Source: Spirochaetaceae bacterium (GTDB lineage: Bacteria > Spirochaetota > Spirochaetia > SZUA-6 > Bin103). From it: DNA of 6,650 nucleotides. Below, one piece after another: positions 1 through 6,650 of this stretch; the first letter of the stretch is position 1; every line of letters starts with the position of its first letter. The position numbers were made by a program, and so were the translations under genes. Below the pieces are notes generated by a model. The model was given only the letters and a program-made list of their open reading frames with translations, did not search any database and had not been told where the DNA came from. Location: positions 1 through 6,650 of the forward strand of contig JAPOQV010000507.1 of assembly GCA_026710565.1 (NCBI GenBank), written 5' to 3'.

Positions 1-415
1 GGATCGTTGGAGCTCATGTAGCGCTCCAACCGGTGTGGCTGCAGCCGGTGCTTGCTCCACACCCGTGCCACCATCCTCCCAGCTTGGCCGCCAAGCGGCG
101 GGTGCTCCAGTGCGTGGACCCATCGGTCGGCGGCTTGCGCGTGGCGTTGAGAATCCTCGCCTCTACGCTCGGCGTGCAGCGAAACGGCTTCTGACCGCGG
201 TGCCGGCTGTACAGTCCGGCCAATCGCTCGGCCCGAAAGCGGCGTGCCCACATCGCCACGAAGCCACGGCTGCACTCGGCTCGTTCGCACACCACGTCCC
301 ACGTGAGTCCTTCGGCGAGCAGCAGGATGACGCGGGCTCGGCGCGCGTCTTCGGCTCGACCGGTGCGACTTCTGGCCCGGTCAGTGAGCTCGCGAAGCCG
401 GCCTCGGTCAAACAA
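1..415 (-). pseudogene. IS630-family transposase, N-terminal part, frameshifted and cut by window edge
   Basis: This is the DNA-binding N-terminal half of an IS630-family (Tc1/mariner-like DDE) transposase. Reading from a TTG at 415, about 113 residues show the usual arrangement: RRARVILLLAEGL, a helix-turn-helix with GFVAMWARRFRAERLAGL near residues 51-67, and a second HTH with THWSTRRLAAKLG near 101-113. At about positions 74-77 the frame breaks. The continuing family sequence (MVARVWSKHRLQPHRLERY, then MSSND) is read in another frame down to position 1. Compared from memory with relatives, about 10 nt around the VSHG/ISHM codons seem to be missing, so the break looks like a small deletion. 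A GGAG lies 5 nt upstream of the TTG. The DDE catalytic domain lies outside the window. The family call is firm; the exact start and deletion size are inferred. A frameshifted copy should be inactive. Confidence 0.85.
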
Positions 416-469
416 TCCGTCTCCCGTACCTCCGATTGTAGTACGAACTCAGATGGTACGGTCCACTAG

Positions 470-498
470 TTGACAAACCAACGGTGTGGACATACCCT
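470..498 (+). promoter_or_regulatory. Possible sigma70-like promoter reading out of the IS end
   Basis: A perfect TTGACA (470-475) is followed after 17 nt by TACCCT (493-498), which matches the -10 consensus at only three of six positions. It lies beside the presumed IS630 end and points toward the NDT-like gene 235 nt downstream. IS ends often carry outward -35 boxes. The -10 is weak, so this may be chance. Confidence 0.25.
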
Positions 499-511
499 CC
501 TCGCCGAGGGT

Positions 512-544
512 GTTCCAACCTGTATGAGGAATCGCGATTGAAAC
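512..544 (+). repeat. Single CRISPR-repeat-like sequence (orphan, no array)
   Basis: This 33-nt segment looks like a type I/III CRISPR repeat. It opens with GTTCCAA, closes with GATTGAAAC, and these ends are near-complementary (GTTCCAA against TTGAAAC, one mismatch). A short CCT-GTATG-AGG inverted motif sits in the middle, and it also contains the palindrome AATCGCGATT. I looked for a second copy about 30-40 nt away on each side and found none, so there is no array here. It could be a terminal repeat left after IS-mediated loss of an array, or a chance or regulatory palindrome. The IS630 end lies only about 43 nt upstream, roughly one spacer length. Confidence 0.35.
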
Positions 545-722
545 GGGCTCGGATCATTTGTTACGCAATAAGCACAGTTTGACGGCTGATTACGTGCCGA
601 GGAGGAGAACTCTGAGATTCTGCTGGCTTCAACAACTTCTAGCAGGCGGAGACATCGCAGCAACCGCATGTACGAGTACACATGATCGCGGGAAACTGGA
701 GTTACGAAGGTCTCGCCACTAC

Positions 723-726
723 GGAG
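723..726 (+). promoter_or_regulatory. Ribosome binding site of the NDT-like gene
   Basis: GGAG lies 7 nt before the ATG at 734, which supports that start. Confidence 0.6.
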
Positions 727-733
727 ATCACGC

Positions 734-1744
734 ATGAGCAATGACAAGAGCTGCTTCGTAATCGCCCCCATTGGGGATCCTGAGTCAGATACTAGGAAGA
801 GATCTGACCAGGTGCTAAAACACATCATCATCCCCGCCGCGCAAGACTGTGGGTACAGCGCAATCCGAGCTGATGATATCGACAAGCCTGGAATCATCAC
901 TAGTCAAGTGATTCAGCACATTGTAGATGATCCTCTTGTCATTGCAGATCTCACAGAGCGTAACCCCAACGTCTTCTATGAGCTTGCGATTCGTCACGCG
1001 ATAGCGAAACCGTTCGTCCAAATCATAGCGAAAGGAGAGCAGATTCCGTTCGACGTCGCTGCCACTAGGACTATTTTCTTCGACCATCACGATCTTGACA
1101 GTGTTGCCGAGGCAAAGCAGAAAATCACCGAACAAATTCGTGAGTTGGAAGATGACAGCTCTGATATAGAGACACCCATTTCTACATCTTTGGACCTTCA
1201 GTCGTTGCGGCAGAGCGAAAAACCTGAGGACCGTTCTCTCGCTGAACTTGTGGAGGAAGTTTCGAATATCCGGGAAGGAATTGGCAAGATCGACACGAAA
1301 TTCGACCGCCTTGATAATAAAGATCGGCTCGATTCGCTTCAGCACTCAATCCGGCGGTTGTCCCATAACCTCGTAGACGAAGATGGCCAATCAGGCGTTT
1401 TGTCCTCGCGGCGAGCACGACGACTGCGCCCGATGGTGCTGGATGAGTTGTTGGGATTTGGGTCCCACGTTGGACCGGCGATAGAGTTGCTCTTTGTTGC
1501 CGGTCTTCTTCGGGACACGGTCCCATGGGCTCACGAACTTGCGCTCGAGTCGTACCGGTCACTCCAAAAAGAAGAAATGAAACTTGCTCGCGAGCGGCTA
1601 CAGGAACTAGAAAAGGTTCTTGAGTTCTCGATTCACAGCCGTTGGGGCCGGGAGTATTTAGCGGGTGATGGCAAGGAAACTCTCATGGCGTTGGAATATG
1701 TCGCGCATCACGTCGGACGTATGGCATCACAGTTTGGGGGATGA
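734..1744 (+). CDS. NDT/DRHyd-like domain protein with coiled coil and helical C-terminus; candidate defence effector
   Basis: This 336-aa protein has an N-terminal domain of the nucleoside 2-deoxyribosyltransferase-like fold. It opens with the beta strand CFVIAPIG (7-14), then a basic helix (RKRSDQVLKH, 21-30), RADDI (45-49), VIADLT (69-74) and NPNVFYELAIRHA (77-89). E83 sits where the catalytic Glu of deoxyribosyltransferases lies, and D72 and the Asn pair 77/79 probably line the ligand pocket. IPFDVAATRTIFF (104-116) closes the domain. Residues about 165-215 form a charged heptad-like coiled coil. Residues 225-336 are mostly helical, and I do not recognise them. Relatives of this domain act as stand-alone proteins or as nucleotide/NAD-processing effectors in bacterial immunity. 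That biological role is inferred here; the substrate is unknown. There is no signal peptide or membrane segment, so it is probably cytosolic. Base composition is clearly lower in GC than the liv genes, and transposon relics lie on both sides, which suggests acquisition by transfer. It looks intact and monocistronic. Confidence 0.8.
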   Translation: MSNDKSCFVIAPIGDPESDTRKRSDQVLKHIIIPAAQDCGYSAIRADDIDKPGIITSQVIQHIVDDPLVIADLTERNPNVFYELAIRHAIAKPFVQIIAKGEQIPFDVAATRTIFFDHHDLDSVAEAKQKITEQIRELEDDSSDIETPISTSLDLQSLRQSEKPEDRSLAELVEEVSNIREGIGKIDTKFDRLDNKDRLDSLQHSIRRLSHNLVDEDGQSGVLSSRRARRLRPMVLDELLGFGSHVGPAIELLFVAGLLRDTVPWAHELALESYRSLQKEEMKLARERLQELEKVLEFSIHSRWGREYLAGDGKETLMALEYVAHHVGRMASQFGG

Positions 1745-2109
1745 CGCCGTCTTAGGTGCATTCGCCTGCATGAGGATATTGTGAAGGCGCGAATTGACTT
1801 GCGATCGAGTACGAGTCGATGGACGATCGTCCTCTCATGGTGTGGTGGTCATGTCGAGCAAGGGCACGGCTCGCCGGCTAGTTCCCGGCCATTTCTCCGG
1901 ATACAACGGGAAAGCGTTGGCTTGTCTGACCGTCACGGGGAGAACGGATAGCCGTAGAGCTCAGAATGATACCTTCGCGGTTGAGGGAACGTCCATGGTT
2001 TATTCGCTCGGACAATAAGCACATGAGATAGCTGAGTGACATCCGCGTAAACGGCGACAGGTACGGTGGGCCACCGGGGCGGAGATCGGGGCAACGGCCC
2101 GCGTAAGGC
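1745..2109. other. Intergenic stretch, no recognised gene
   Basis: I see no gene I can support. A 74-codon plus-strand frame (1794-2018) and a minus-strand frame (1878-2276) resemble nothing, and the latter overlaps the istA relic. Decayed upstream istA sequence may lie in its right part, but I could not align it. A hairpin-like pair (TTCGCCT near 1764, AGGCGCGAA near 1786) lacks a T-run, so no convincing terminator follows the gene ending at 1744. A 12-bp palindrome lies at 1821-1832. Confidence 0.5.
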
Positions 2110-2468
2110 AACGAGGGTCCAGAACTGGGAGACACCGATTGGAGAGCAGGCGCCGGTGCACTTCGGGCACTTGAAAGTGGAATGCCGAAACCGACCGGAC
2201 CATTAGCAGGTACGGCAGTTCTCGGTGGTGATGGGCTACTTGCCGGTATCTGTTCGGTCACGTTGTGCTGCGCCAAGTCCTCAGACCATGGTGAGGTCGT
2301 AGCGGTGTTCTCAGGCGCGCCGCGTCAGTGCTCTACGACCGGATGAAGACCGTGGTGCTCGGCGGGGACGACAAAGTGTGCCCCCTCGACCGACGCTGCG
2401 GCCTATTACGGATTGCGCACAGACCCGCAAGCGGGATATTGGACCAAGACCAGGGCAAGGTGGAGCGC
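2110..2468 (+). pseudogene. istA: IS21-family istA transposase fragment, multiply disrupted
   Basis: This is a relic of the DDE integrase domain of an IS21-family IstA, pieced together from three frames. ETPIGEQAPVHFGHLKVE (2129-2182) matches the family motif GEQAQVDF..HFKVE, with the first catalytic Asp replaced by His (codon 2159-2161). A stop codon TAG follows at 2204-2206, then QFSVVMGY. A frameshift near 2240 leads into RYLFGHVVLRQ (2244-2276). VLYDRMKTVVLGGDD (2328-2372) carries the second catalytic Asp. AAYYGLRTDP (from 2398) is in another frame, and GKVER (2454-2468) carries the catalytic Glu. Homology then stops: relatives continue KVERPFRYIR, whereas here livF begins on the other strand. 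The N-terminal HTH and the istB helper are absent, so the fragment is non-functional. Confidence 0.85.
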
Positions 2469-3209
<741 letters not shown>

Positions 3210-3270
3210 CGCGGGGGCGGCAGGGGCTGGCGGGCCGCCGCCAGCCGCCGCCGTCTCGGCCGTAGTCAGC

Positions 3271-4485
3271 TCAGTCGTCGAGCACGATCCAGTCCGACAC
3301 CGGATCCATGCGCCCGGTGGCCGAGTTGCCCCGGTAGATGCGCCCGACCGGTATCGAATTGTTCTTGAAGCTCACCGGCACGCCGATCAGGCCGCCGGTG
3401 TCCCAGTCCTGGATCCCGTCGATCGCTTCCTTGAGGTTGTCGCCGGTGAGCTCCTTGCCGGCGTCCAGCGTGCGCTTGATCGCCTCCGTCAGGATCATGC
3501 CCGTGAACCAGCCCTGCAGGGCGAAGGTCGGCACGTACTCCTGCTGCGTCACCTGCGCGATCAGCCGCAGCGTCGCGGACTCTTCCTGCTCCCAGTAATA
3601 CCGGTACGGGAACACGCCCATGTAGCGGTCGGCCAGCGGTCCGAGCTGCTGAATGATCAGCGGCTCCATCGCCCAGAACGTGCCCATGAACGTCGCGTCC
3701 ACGCCCGACTGCACCGCCTGCTTCATCACCTCGGGCCAGACCGTGGTCACGTAGCCTTGGAAGATGACGTAGTCCGGCTCTGCCCGGCGCAGCTTCAGGA
3801 CCTCCGGCGCCACGTCGATGCCGGCCGGCTCGGTCTCGATCTCCGCGACGATCTCGACGCCGAGCTCCGCCGCCCGCATCCTGGCGGCCGGGATCGGGTC
3901 GCGGCCGACCTCCAGGTTGGAGTGGAACCGCACGACCCGCGGCGCCGCGCCGTCCTTGCCCCCCTGCTCGGCGATGTACTCCAGCAGGATGCCCACCATC
4001 TCCGCATACGTGGGTCCGGTCAGGACCTGGTACGGGTACTGCACCGGATCGGCGAGCACGGTGGCCAGCGACGCGCCGATCATCAGCACCTGGTAGCGCT
4101 CGTTGACCTCCGGCGTGGACAGAATCGCGAATTCGGTGGAGTCGCCGTAGAACGCCACGACGTCCTCCTCCTCGGCCATGACTTGCTTGAAGATGGCGAG
4201 CGCATTCTCCGGCTCGGAGCCGGAGTCGCGTTTCTCCATGCGCACCGGCCGGCCGTTGATCCCTCCCGTGGCGTTCAGGTAGGCGATGTAGGCATCGATG
4301 CCGACCACGCCGAGGTTGCCCGCCTGCGCGTAGATGCCGGTCAGCGGTACGGAACCGCCCCAGACGATCTCGCCGTCGTCGGCCAGCACCGGCGTCGCCA
4401 GTCCCGCGGCCAGCGCGACGATCAGTGCGGCTGCGGCGGCGAGACGCCCGGTTCCTCTCACGATGTGCGATGCTGCGCTGCTCAT
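3271..4485 (-). CDS. Periplasmic LivK-like branched-chain amino-acid/amide-binding protein
   Basis: This type I periplasmic binding protein captures the substrate for the LivHMGF importer. It has 404 aa from the ATG at 4485, which overlaps the livM stop as ATGA and has AGGAG 7 nt upstream. An in-frame start 19 codons earlier would lie inside livM and lacks such support. Residues 1-35 form a Sec signal peptide: a basic segment, the hydrophobic LAAAAALIVALAAGLA, and a probable cut after VLA before DDGE. There is no lipobox Cys. The mature protein opens with IVWGGSVPLTGIYAQAG, the family's first strand and ligand loop, followed by NATGGINGRPV and the lobe-two strand PDYVIFQGY. Substrate cannot be read from sequence. 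Members of this family bind Leu/Ile/Val, other amino acids, amides, urea or aromatic acids, so I avoid the symbol livK. Its place between livM and livF is less usual than a position at the operon's start. Confidence 0.92.
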   Translation of the reverse strand: MSSAASHIVRGTGRLAAAAALIVALAAGLATPVLADDGEIVWGGSVPLTGIYAQAGNLGVVGIDAYIAYLNATGGINGRPVRMEKRDSGSEPENALAIFKQVMAEEEDVVAFYGDSTEFAILSTPEVNERYQVLMIGASLATVLADPVQYPYQVLTGPTYAEMVGILLEYIAEQGGKDGAAPRVVRFHSNLEVGRDPIPAARMRAAELGVEIVAEIETEPAGIDVAPEVLKLRRAEPDYVIFQGYVTTVWPEVMKQAVQSGVDATFMGTFWAMEPLIIQQLGPLADRYMGVFPYRYYWEQEESATLRLIAQVTQQEYVPTFALQGWFTGMILTEAIKRTLDAGKELTGDNLKEAIDGIQDWDTGGLIGVPVSFKNNSIPVGRIYRGNSATGRMDPVSDWIVLDD

Positions 4486-5510
4486 CCTCTTGCTCCTGCT
4501 CCGGTTTGCTTCATGGTCCGAAGTCTGGAACACCGGTTCCATATCCGTCTACCGATGCCGGCCATGCCCTGCGGCTCGAAGGTCAGGAACCCGACGATGA
4601 GCAACCCGAACAGCACCTCGCGGGCGGGCGACAGCAGCCCGGCGACGCGTGGTCCCAAGGCCCCGGTGACCCAGGCGAAGAGCTCCGGCGTCAACGTGAT
4701 GAAGAGGGCGCCGAGCACGCCGCCGCTCACCGTGCCCATGCCGCCCGCGACGATCGCCGCCAGAAAGAACAGCGACAGGTCGAATCCGAACTGCCCCGGG
4801 GTCACTACCCGGAAGAAGTAGGCCATCAGGCCGCCCGCCACGCCGGCGTAGAACGAGCTGACGCCGAACGCGGTCAGCTTGTAGCGGCGCGGGTCCACGC
4901 CCAGCACGGACGCGGCGATCTCGCGGTCCCGTAGCGCGATGAAGGCGCGGCCGACGCGGGCGCGGAACAAGTTGCGCGCGAACAGCAGCGCGCACACGGT
5001 CAAGGGAGCGATCAGCAGGTACAGCTCGCGTTCCGTGGTGAGCCTGAGCCCGCCGATCCGCGCGGACTCCACCGGCGTGCCGCCTCGCCCCCCAGTCACC
5101 GGCTCCCACTCGTTGAAGACGAAGGTGAGGATGAATTGCGCCGCGAGCGTGGCGATCGCCAGGTACAGCCCCTTGAGCCGCAGCGACGGCAGGCCGGCGA
5201 TCATGCCGACCGCCGCCGCCAGCAGCCCGGCCAGCGGCAGGCTCACGTAGAACGGCAGCCCGAGGTGGGCGCCGAACCAGGCCACGGCGTAGGCCCCCAC
5301 GCCCATGAATACCGCGTGACCCAGCGACACCATCCCCGCGTAACCGGTGAGCAGGTTGAGCCCTGTCGCGCTGATGACGTTGATGCCGATCAGGCACGCC
5401 ATGTGCAGGTGATAGCTGTTGCCCGCCAGCGGCAGCGCAAGCACCGCCGCGCTCAGCAGAGCCGTGCTTGCGGCGGAACGGCCCTCGCGGGTGACTCTCG
5501 ATCCGGTCAC
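4482..5510 (-). CDS. livM: Branched-chain amino-acid ABC transporter permease LivM
   Basis: This is the second membrane subunit of the LIV-type importer, pairing with LivH to form the translocation path. It has 342 aa from a GTG at 5510 whose GTGA overlaps the livH stop by 4 nt. The frame runs open for another 229 codons inside livH, but that part is an antisense-free shadow of livH with no membrane character. Family hallmarks are GLNLLTGYAGMVSLGHAVFM (about 50-69), the cytoplasmic loop with GRAFIALRDREIAASVLGVD that contacts the ATPase, FGVSSFYAGVAGGLMAYFF, and GGMGTVSGGVLGALFI near the C-terminus. Multiple hydrophobic segments are spread along the protein. The tail after FEPQGMAGIG is short and basic and overlaps the start and RBS of the binding-protein gene. 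An ATG at MACLIG would remove the first membrane segment and is less likely. Confidence 0.93.
   Translation of the reverse strand: MTGSRVTREGRSAASTALLSAAVLALPLAGNSYHLHMACLIGINVISATGLNLLTGYAGMVSLGHAVFMGVGAYAVAWFGAHLGLPFYVSLPLAGLLAAAVGMIAGLPSLRLKGLYLAIATLAAQFILTFVFNEWEPVTGGRGGTPVESARIGGLRLTTERELYLLIAPLTVCALLFARNLFRARVGRAFIALRDREIAASVLGVDPRRYKLTAFGVSSFYAGVAGGLMAYFFRVVTPGQFGFDLSLFFLAAIVAGGMGTVSGGVLGALFITLTPELFAWVTGALGPRVAGLLSPAREVLFGLLIVGFLTFEPQGMAGIGRRIWNRCSRLRTMKQTGAGARG
4493..4497 (-). promoter_or_regulatory. Ribosome binding site of the LivK-like gene
   Basis: AGGAG on the minus strand lies 7 nt before the ATG at 4485. It is the clearest Shine-Dalgarno in the operon, fitting a binding protein needed in excess over the membrane subunits. 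It lies within the end of livM and decides the start. Confidence 0.7.
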
Positions 5511-6379
5511 AACCGTTCCACCCGCGGCGTGCCCAGCAGTCCGTGCGGACGGATCATCAGGATGACCAGCAGCACCGCGAACGGCACCACGTCCTTGAAC
5601 GACGCGCCAAGGTAGAAGCCGGTGACCGCCTCCAGCCAGCCGATGAACAGGCCGGCGAGGACGGCGCCCGCCAGGCTGTCCAGGCCGCCCAGGATGACGA
5701 CCGCCAGCACGGACAGCCCGATCAGGCCCATGGACGGATTGAGCGTCGTGATCGAGGCGACCACGACCCCGGCGAGCGCCGCGCTGGCGGCGGCGCAGGC
5801 CCAGGTCAGGTTGAAGGTCGCCGGGACGTCGATGCCCAGCGAGCTTGCCGCGACCTGATCGGAGGCGGTGGCGCGCATGGCCAGGCCGAGCCGGGTGATC
5901 CGGAACAACACCAGGAACACCCCGACCGCGGCCAGGGCCACCAGCGCCCCGAAGCCGGTGTTGGCGGGAATGTACATGCCGCCCATGACGATCGGCCGCT
6001 CCGGGAAGATCGACGGCAGCAGGTAGTCGCGCGGCGTCCAGATCATCTGCACCAGGCCGTGCAGGACGGCGGCCAGGCCGACGGTGGCAAGGACCGCCAC
6101 CGTCGCCTCCCGCCGGAGCAGCGGGCGCATCAGGACGCGCTCGATCCCGGCTCCGAGCAGCGCGGAGGCGCCGATCGACAGCGGCAGGGCCGCCCACCAG
6201 GGAAGTTCCAGCAGCACCGCGAAGGTGAAGAAGAAGTAGGCCCCGAACATCATCAGGTTGCCGTGCGCGAAGTTGACCACCCGGGTGGTGCGGTAGACGA
6301 GCACGTAGCCCAGCGCGATCAGCGAGTAGACGCCGCCCACGGCAAGTCCGACCAGGCTGATCTCGAGAAAGAACTCCAT
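5507..6379 (-). CDS. livH: Branched-chain amino-acid ABC transporter permease LivH
   Basis: This is an inner-membrane permease subunit of the LIV-type importer, 290 aa and near the usual length. The N-terminal segment LVGLAVGGVYSLIALGYVL is followed by the family hallmark VVNFAHGNLMMFGAYFF (about 34-50). Further hydrophobic segments follow, with a cytoplasmic loop ITRLGLAMRATASDQVAASS around residues 162-181 that corresponds to the ATPase-coupling motif. AVVILGGLDSLAGAVLAGLF and the C-terminal VILMIRPHGLLG are also typical. The ATG shares one nucleotide with the livG stop (TGATG), and the stop overlaps the livM GTG. No clear Shine-Dalgarno precedes it, which fits translational coupling to livG. 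Confidence 0.95.
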   Translation of the reverse strand: MEFFLEISLVGLAVGGVYSLIALGYVLVYRTTRVVNFAHGNLMMFGAYFFFTFAVLLELPWWAALPLSIGASALLGAGIERVLMRPLLRREATVAVLATVGLAAVLHGLVQMIWTPRDYLLPSIFPERPIVMGGMYIPANTGFGALVALAAVGVFLVLFRITRLGLAMRATASDQVAASSLGIDVPATFNLTWACAAASAALAGVVVASITTLNPSMGLIGLSVLAVVILGGLDSLAGAVLAGLFIGWLEAVTGFYLGASFKDVVPFAVLLVILMIRPHGLLGTPRVERL

Positions 6380-6650
6380 CAGGGCCGTTCCGCCCCAGTG
6401 CCGAGATAGGCGGCGATCACCGCCGGATCCGCGCGCACGGCCGCCGGTGTGCCGGCCGCGATCACGCGGCCGAAGTCCAGCACGATCACCTGGTCACAGA
6501 TGTCCATCACCACGCTCATGTCGTGCTCGACCAGCAGGACGGTCGCGTCGCGCTGACGTCGCACGGTGCGGATGAGCCCTGCCATCTCTTCCCGCTCGCG
6601 GCGGTTCATGCCGGCGACCGGCTCGTCCAGCAGCAGCAATCGGGGGCGCA
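6379..6650 (-). CDS. livG: Branched-chain amino-acid ABC transporter ATP-binding protein LivG, C-terminal part
   Basis: The 3' end of livG, whose start lies beyond the right edge of the window. About 90 residues are visible: Walker B LLLLDEP, the D-loop with the LivG-type AGMN, the H-loop LLVEHDM with a true His (the contrast with VEQN in LivF separates the two ATPases), then VIVLDFGRVIAAGTP and a C-terminus ending VIAAYLGTG. LivG pairs with LivF to drive transport. It is the most upstream operon gene in view; the promoter and any regulator lie outside. The TTG at 6639 is internal, not a start. Confidence 0.93.
   Translation of the reverse strand, partial: RPRLLLLDEPVAGMNRREREEMAGLIRTVRRQRDATVLLVEHDMSVVMDICDQVIVLDFGRVIAAGTPAAVRADPAVIAAYLGTGAERP

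Larger units (their letters stand above)
416..733. other. Intergenic stretch between IS630 relic and NDT-like gene
   Basis: About 320 bases without a credible gene. A minus-strand reading frame covers much of it, but it runs into the start of the gene at 734 and resembles no family I know. From left to right it holds: the presumed outer end of the IS630 element, perhaps ending at the TA at 467-468 (IS630 elements insert at TA, but the other end is not in view, so no inverted-repeat match can be made); a TTGACA box at 470-475; a CRISPR-repeat-like sequence at 512-544; a purine-rich GAGGAGGAG near 599-607 with no start codon at a usable distance; and the leader of the gene at 734. No tRNA or rho-independent terminator was found. 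Confidence 0.6.

Noticed and set aside
446..478. Possible second CRISPR repeat ending TTGACAAAC
   Set aside because: Only the last few bases resemble the 512-544 sequence; the rest does not align and lies in the presumed IS end.
545..733. Possible retron-type ncRNA before the NDT-like gene
   Set aside because: Some retrons pair with deoxyribosyltransferase-like effectors, but there is no reverse transcriptase in the window and no evident long inverted-repeat ncRNA.
466..900. 144-codon minus-strand frame over the leader of the NDT-like gene
   Set aside because: Antisense to conserved coding sequence with no family resemblance. I considered an antitoxin, but nothing supports it.
1821..1832. 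12-bp perfect palindrome (GGACGATCGTCC)
   Set aside because: About one or two such palindromes are expected by chance in a window of this size; no loop, T-run or second copy supports a terminator or operator.
5511..6197. In-frame upstream extension of livM
   Set aside because: It overlaps livH entirely and lacks membrane segments; the GTG at 5510 with the GTGA overlap is the natural start.

Overview
The window has two unlike halves. Positions 2469-6650 hold very GC-rich (one sampled line is about 78% G+C), tightly packed minus-strand genes for a high-affinity branched-chain amino-acid (HAAT/LIV-type) ABC transporter. Positions 1-2468 are a more AT-rich, loosely packed accessory stretch of mobile-element relics around one intact plus-strand gene (one sampled line inside it is about 43% G+C). 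The solute-binding protein has a plain signal peptide without a lipobox cysteine, and start codons are often GTG. This suggests a high-GC Gram-negative-type bacterium; the sequence does not let me name a taxon.

Layout. 1-415 (minus): N-terminal part of an IS630-family transposase, frameshifted and cut by the window edge. 416-733: non-coding stretch with the probable IS outer end, a TTGACA promoter-like box and one CRISPR-repeat-like sequence (512-544). 734-1744 (plus): an intact 336-aa protein with an N-terminal nucleoside 2-deoxyribosyltransferase-like (NDT/DRHyd-type) domain, a coiled-coil linker and a helical C-terminal region. 1745-2109: nothing recognised. 2110-2468 (plus): a decayed IS21-family istA fragment that stops at the livF stop codon. 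2469-6650 (minus): livF, a LivK-like binding protein, livM, livH and the 3' part of livG; transcription order is livG-livH-livM-livK-livF.

The transporter genes form one operon. Three of its four junctions are 1-4 nt stop/start overlaps, which implies translational coupling. LivH and LivM form the membrane channel, LivG and LivF the ATPase pair, and the binding protein delivers an amino acid or similar small carboxylate from the periplasm. The only hint of an unusual system is in the left half. There, a possible nucleotide-metabolising or NAD-degrading effector-like protein sits alone between two transposon relics, about 190 nt downstream of a single CRISPR-repeat-like sequence. No reverse transcriptase, cas gene, sensor or antitoxin is visible, so a defence role is a hypothesis.
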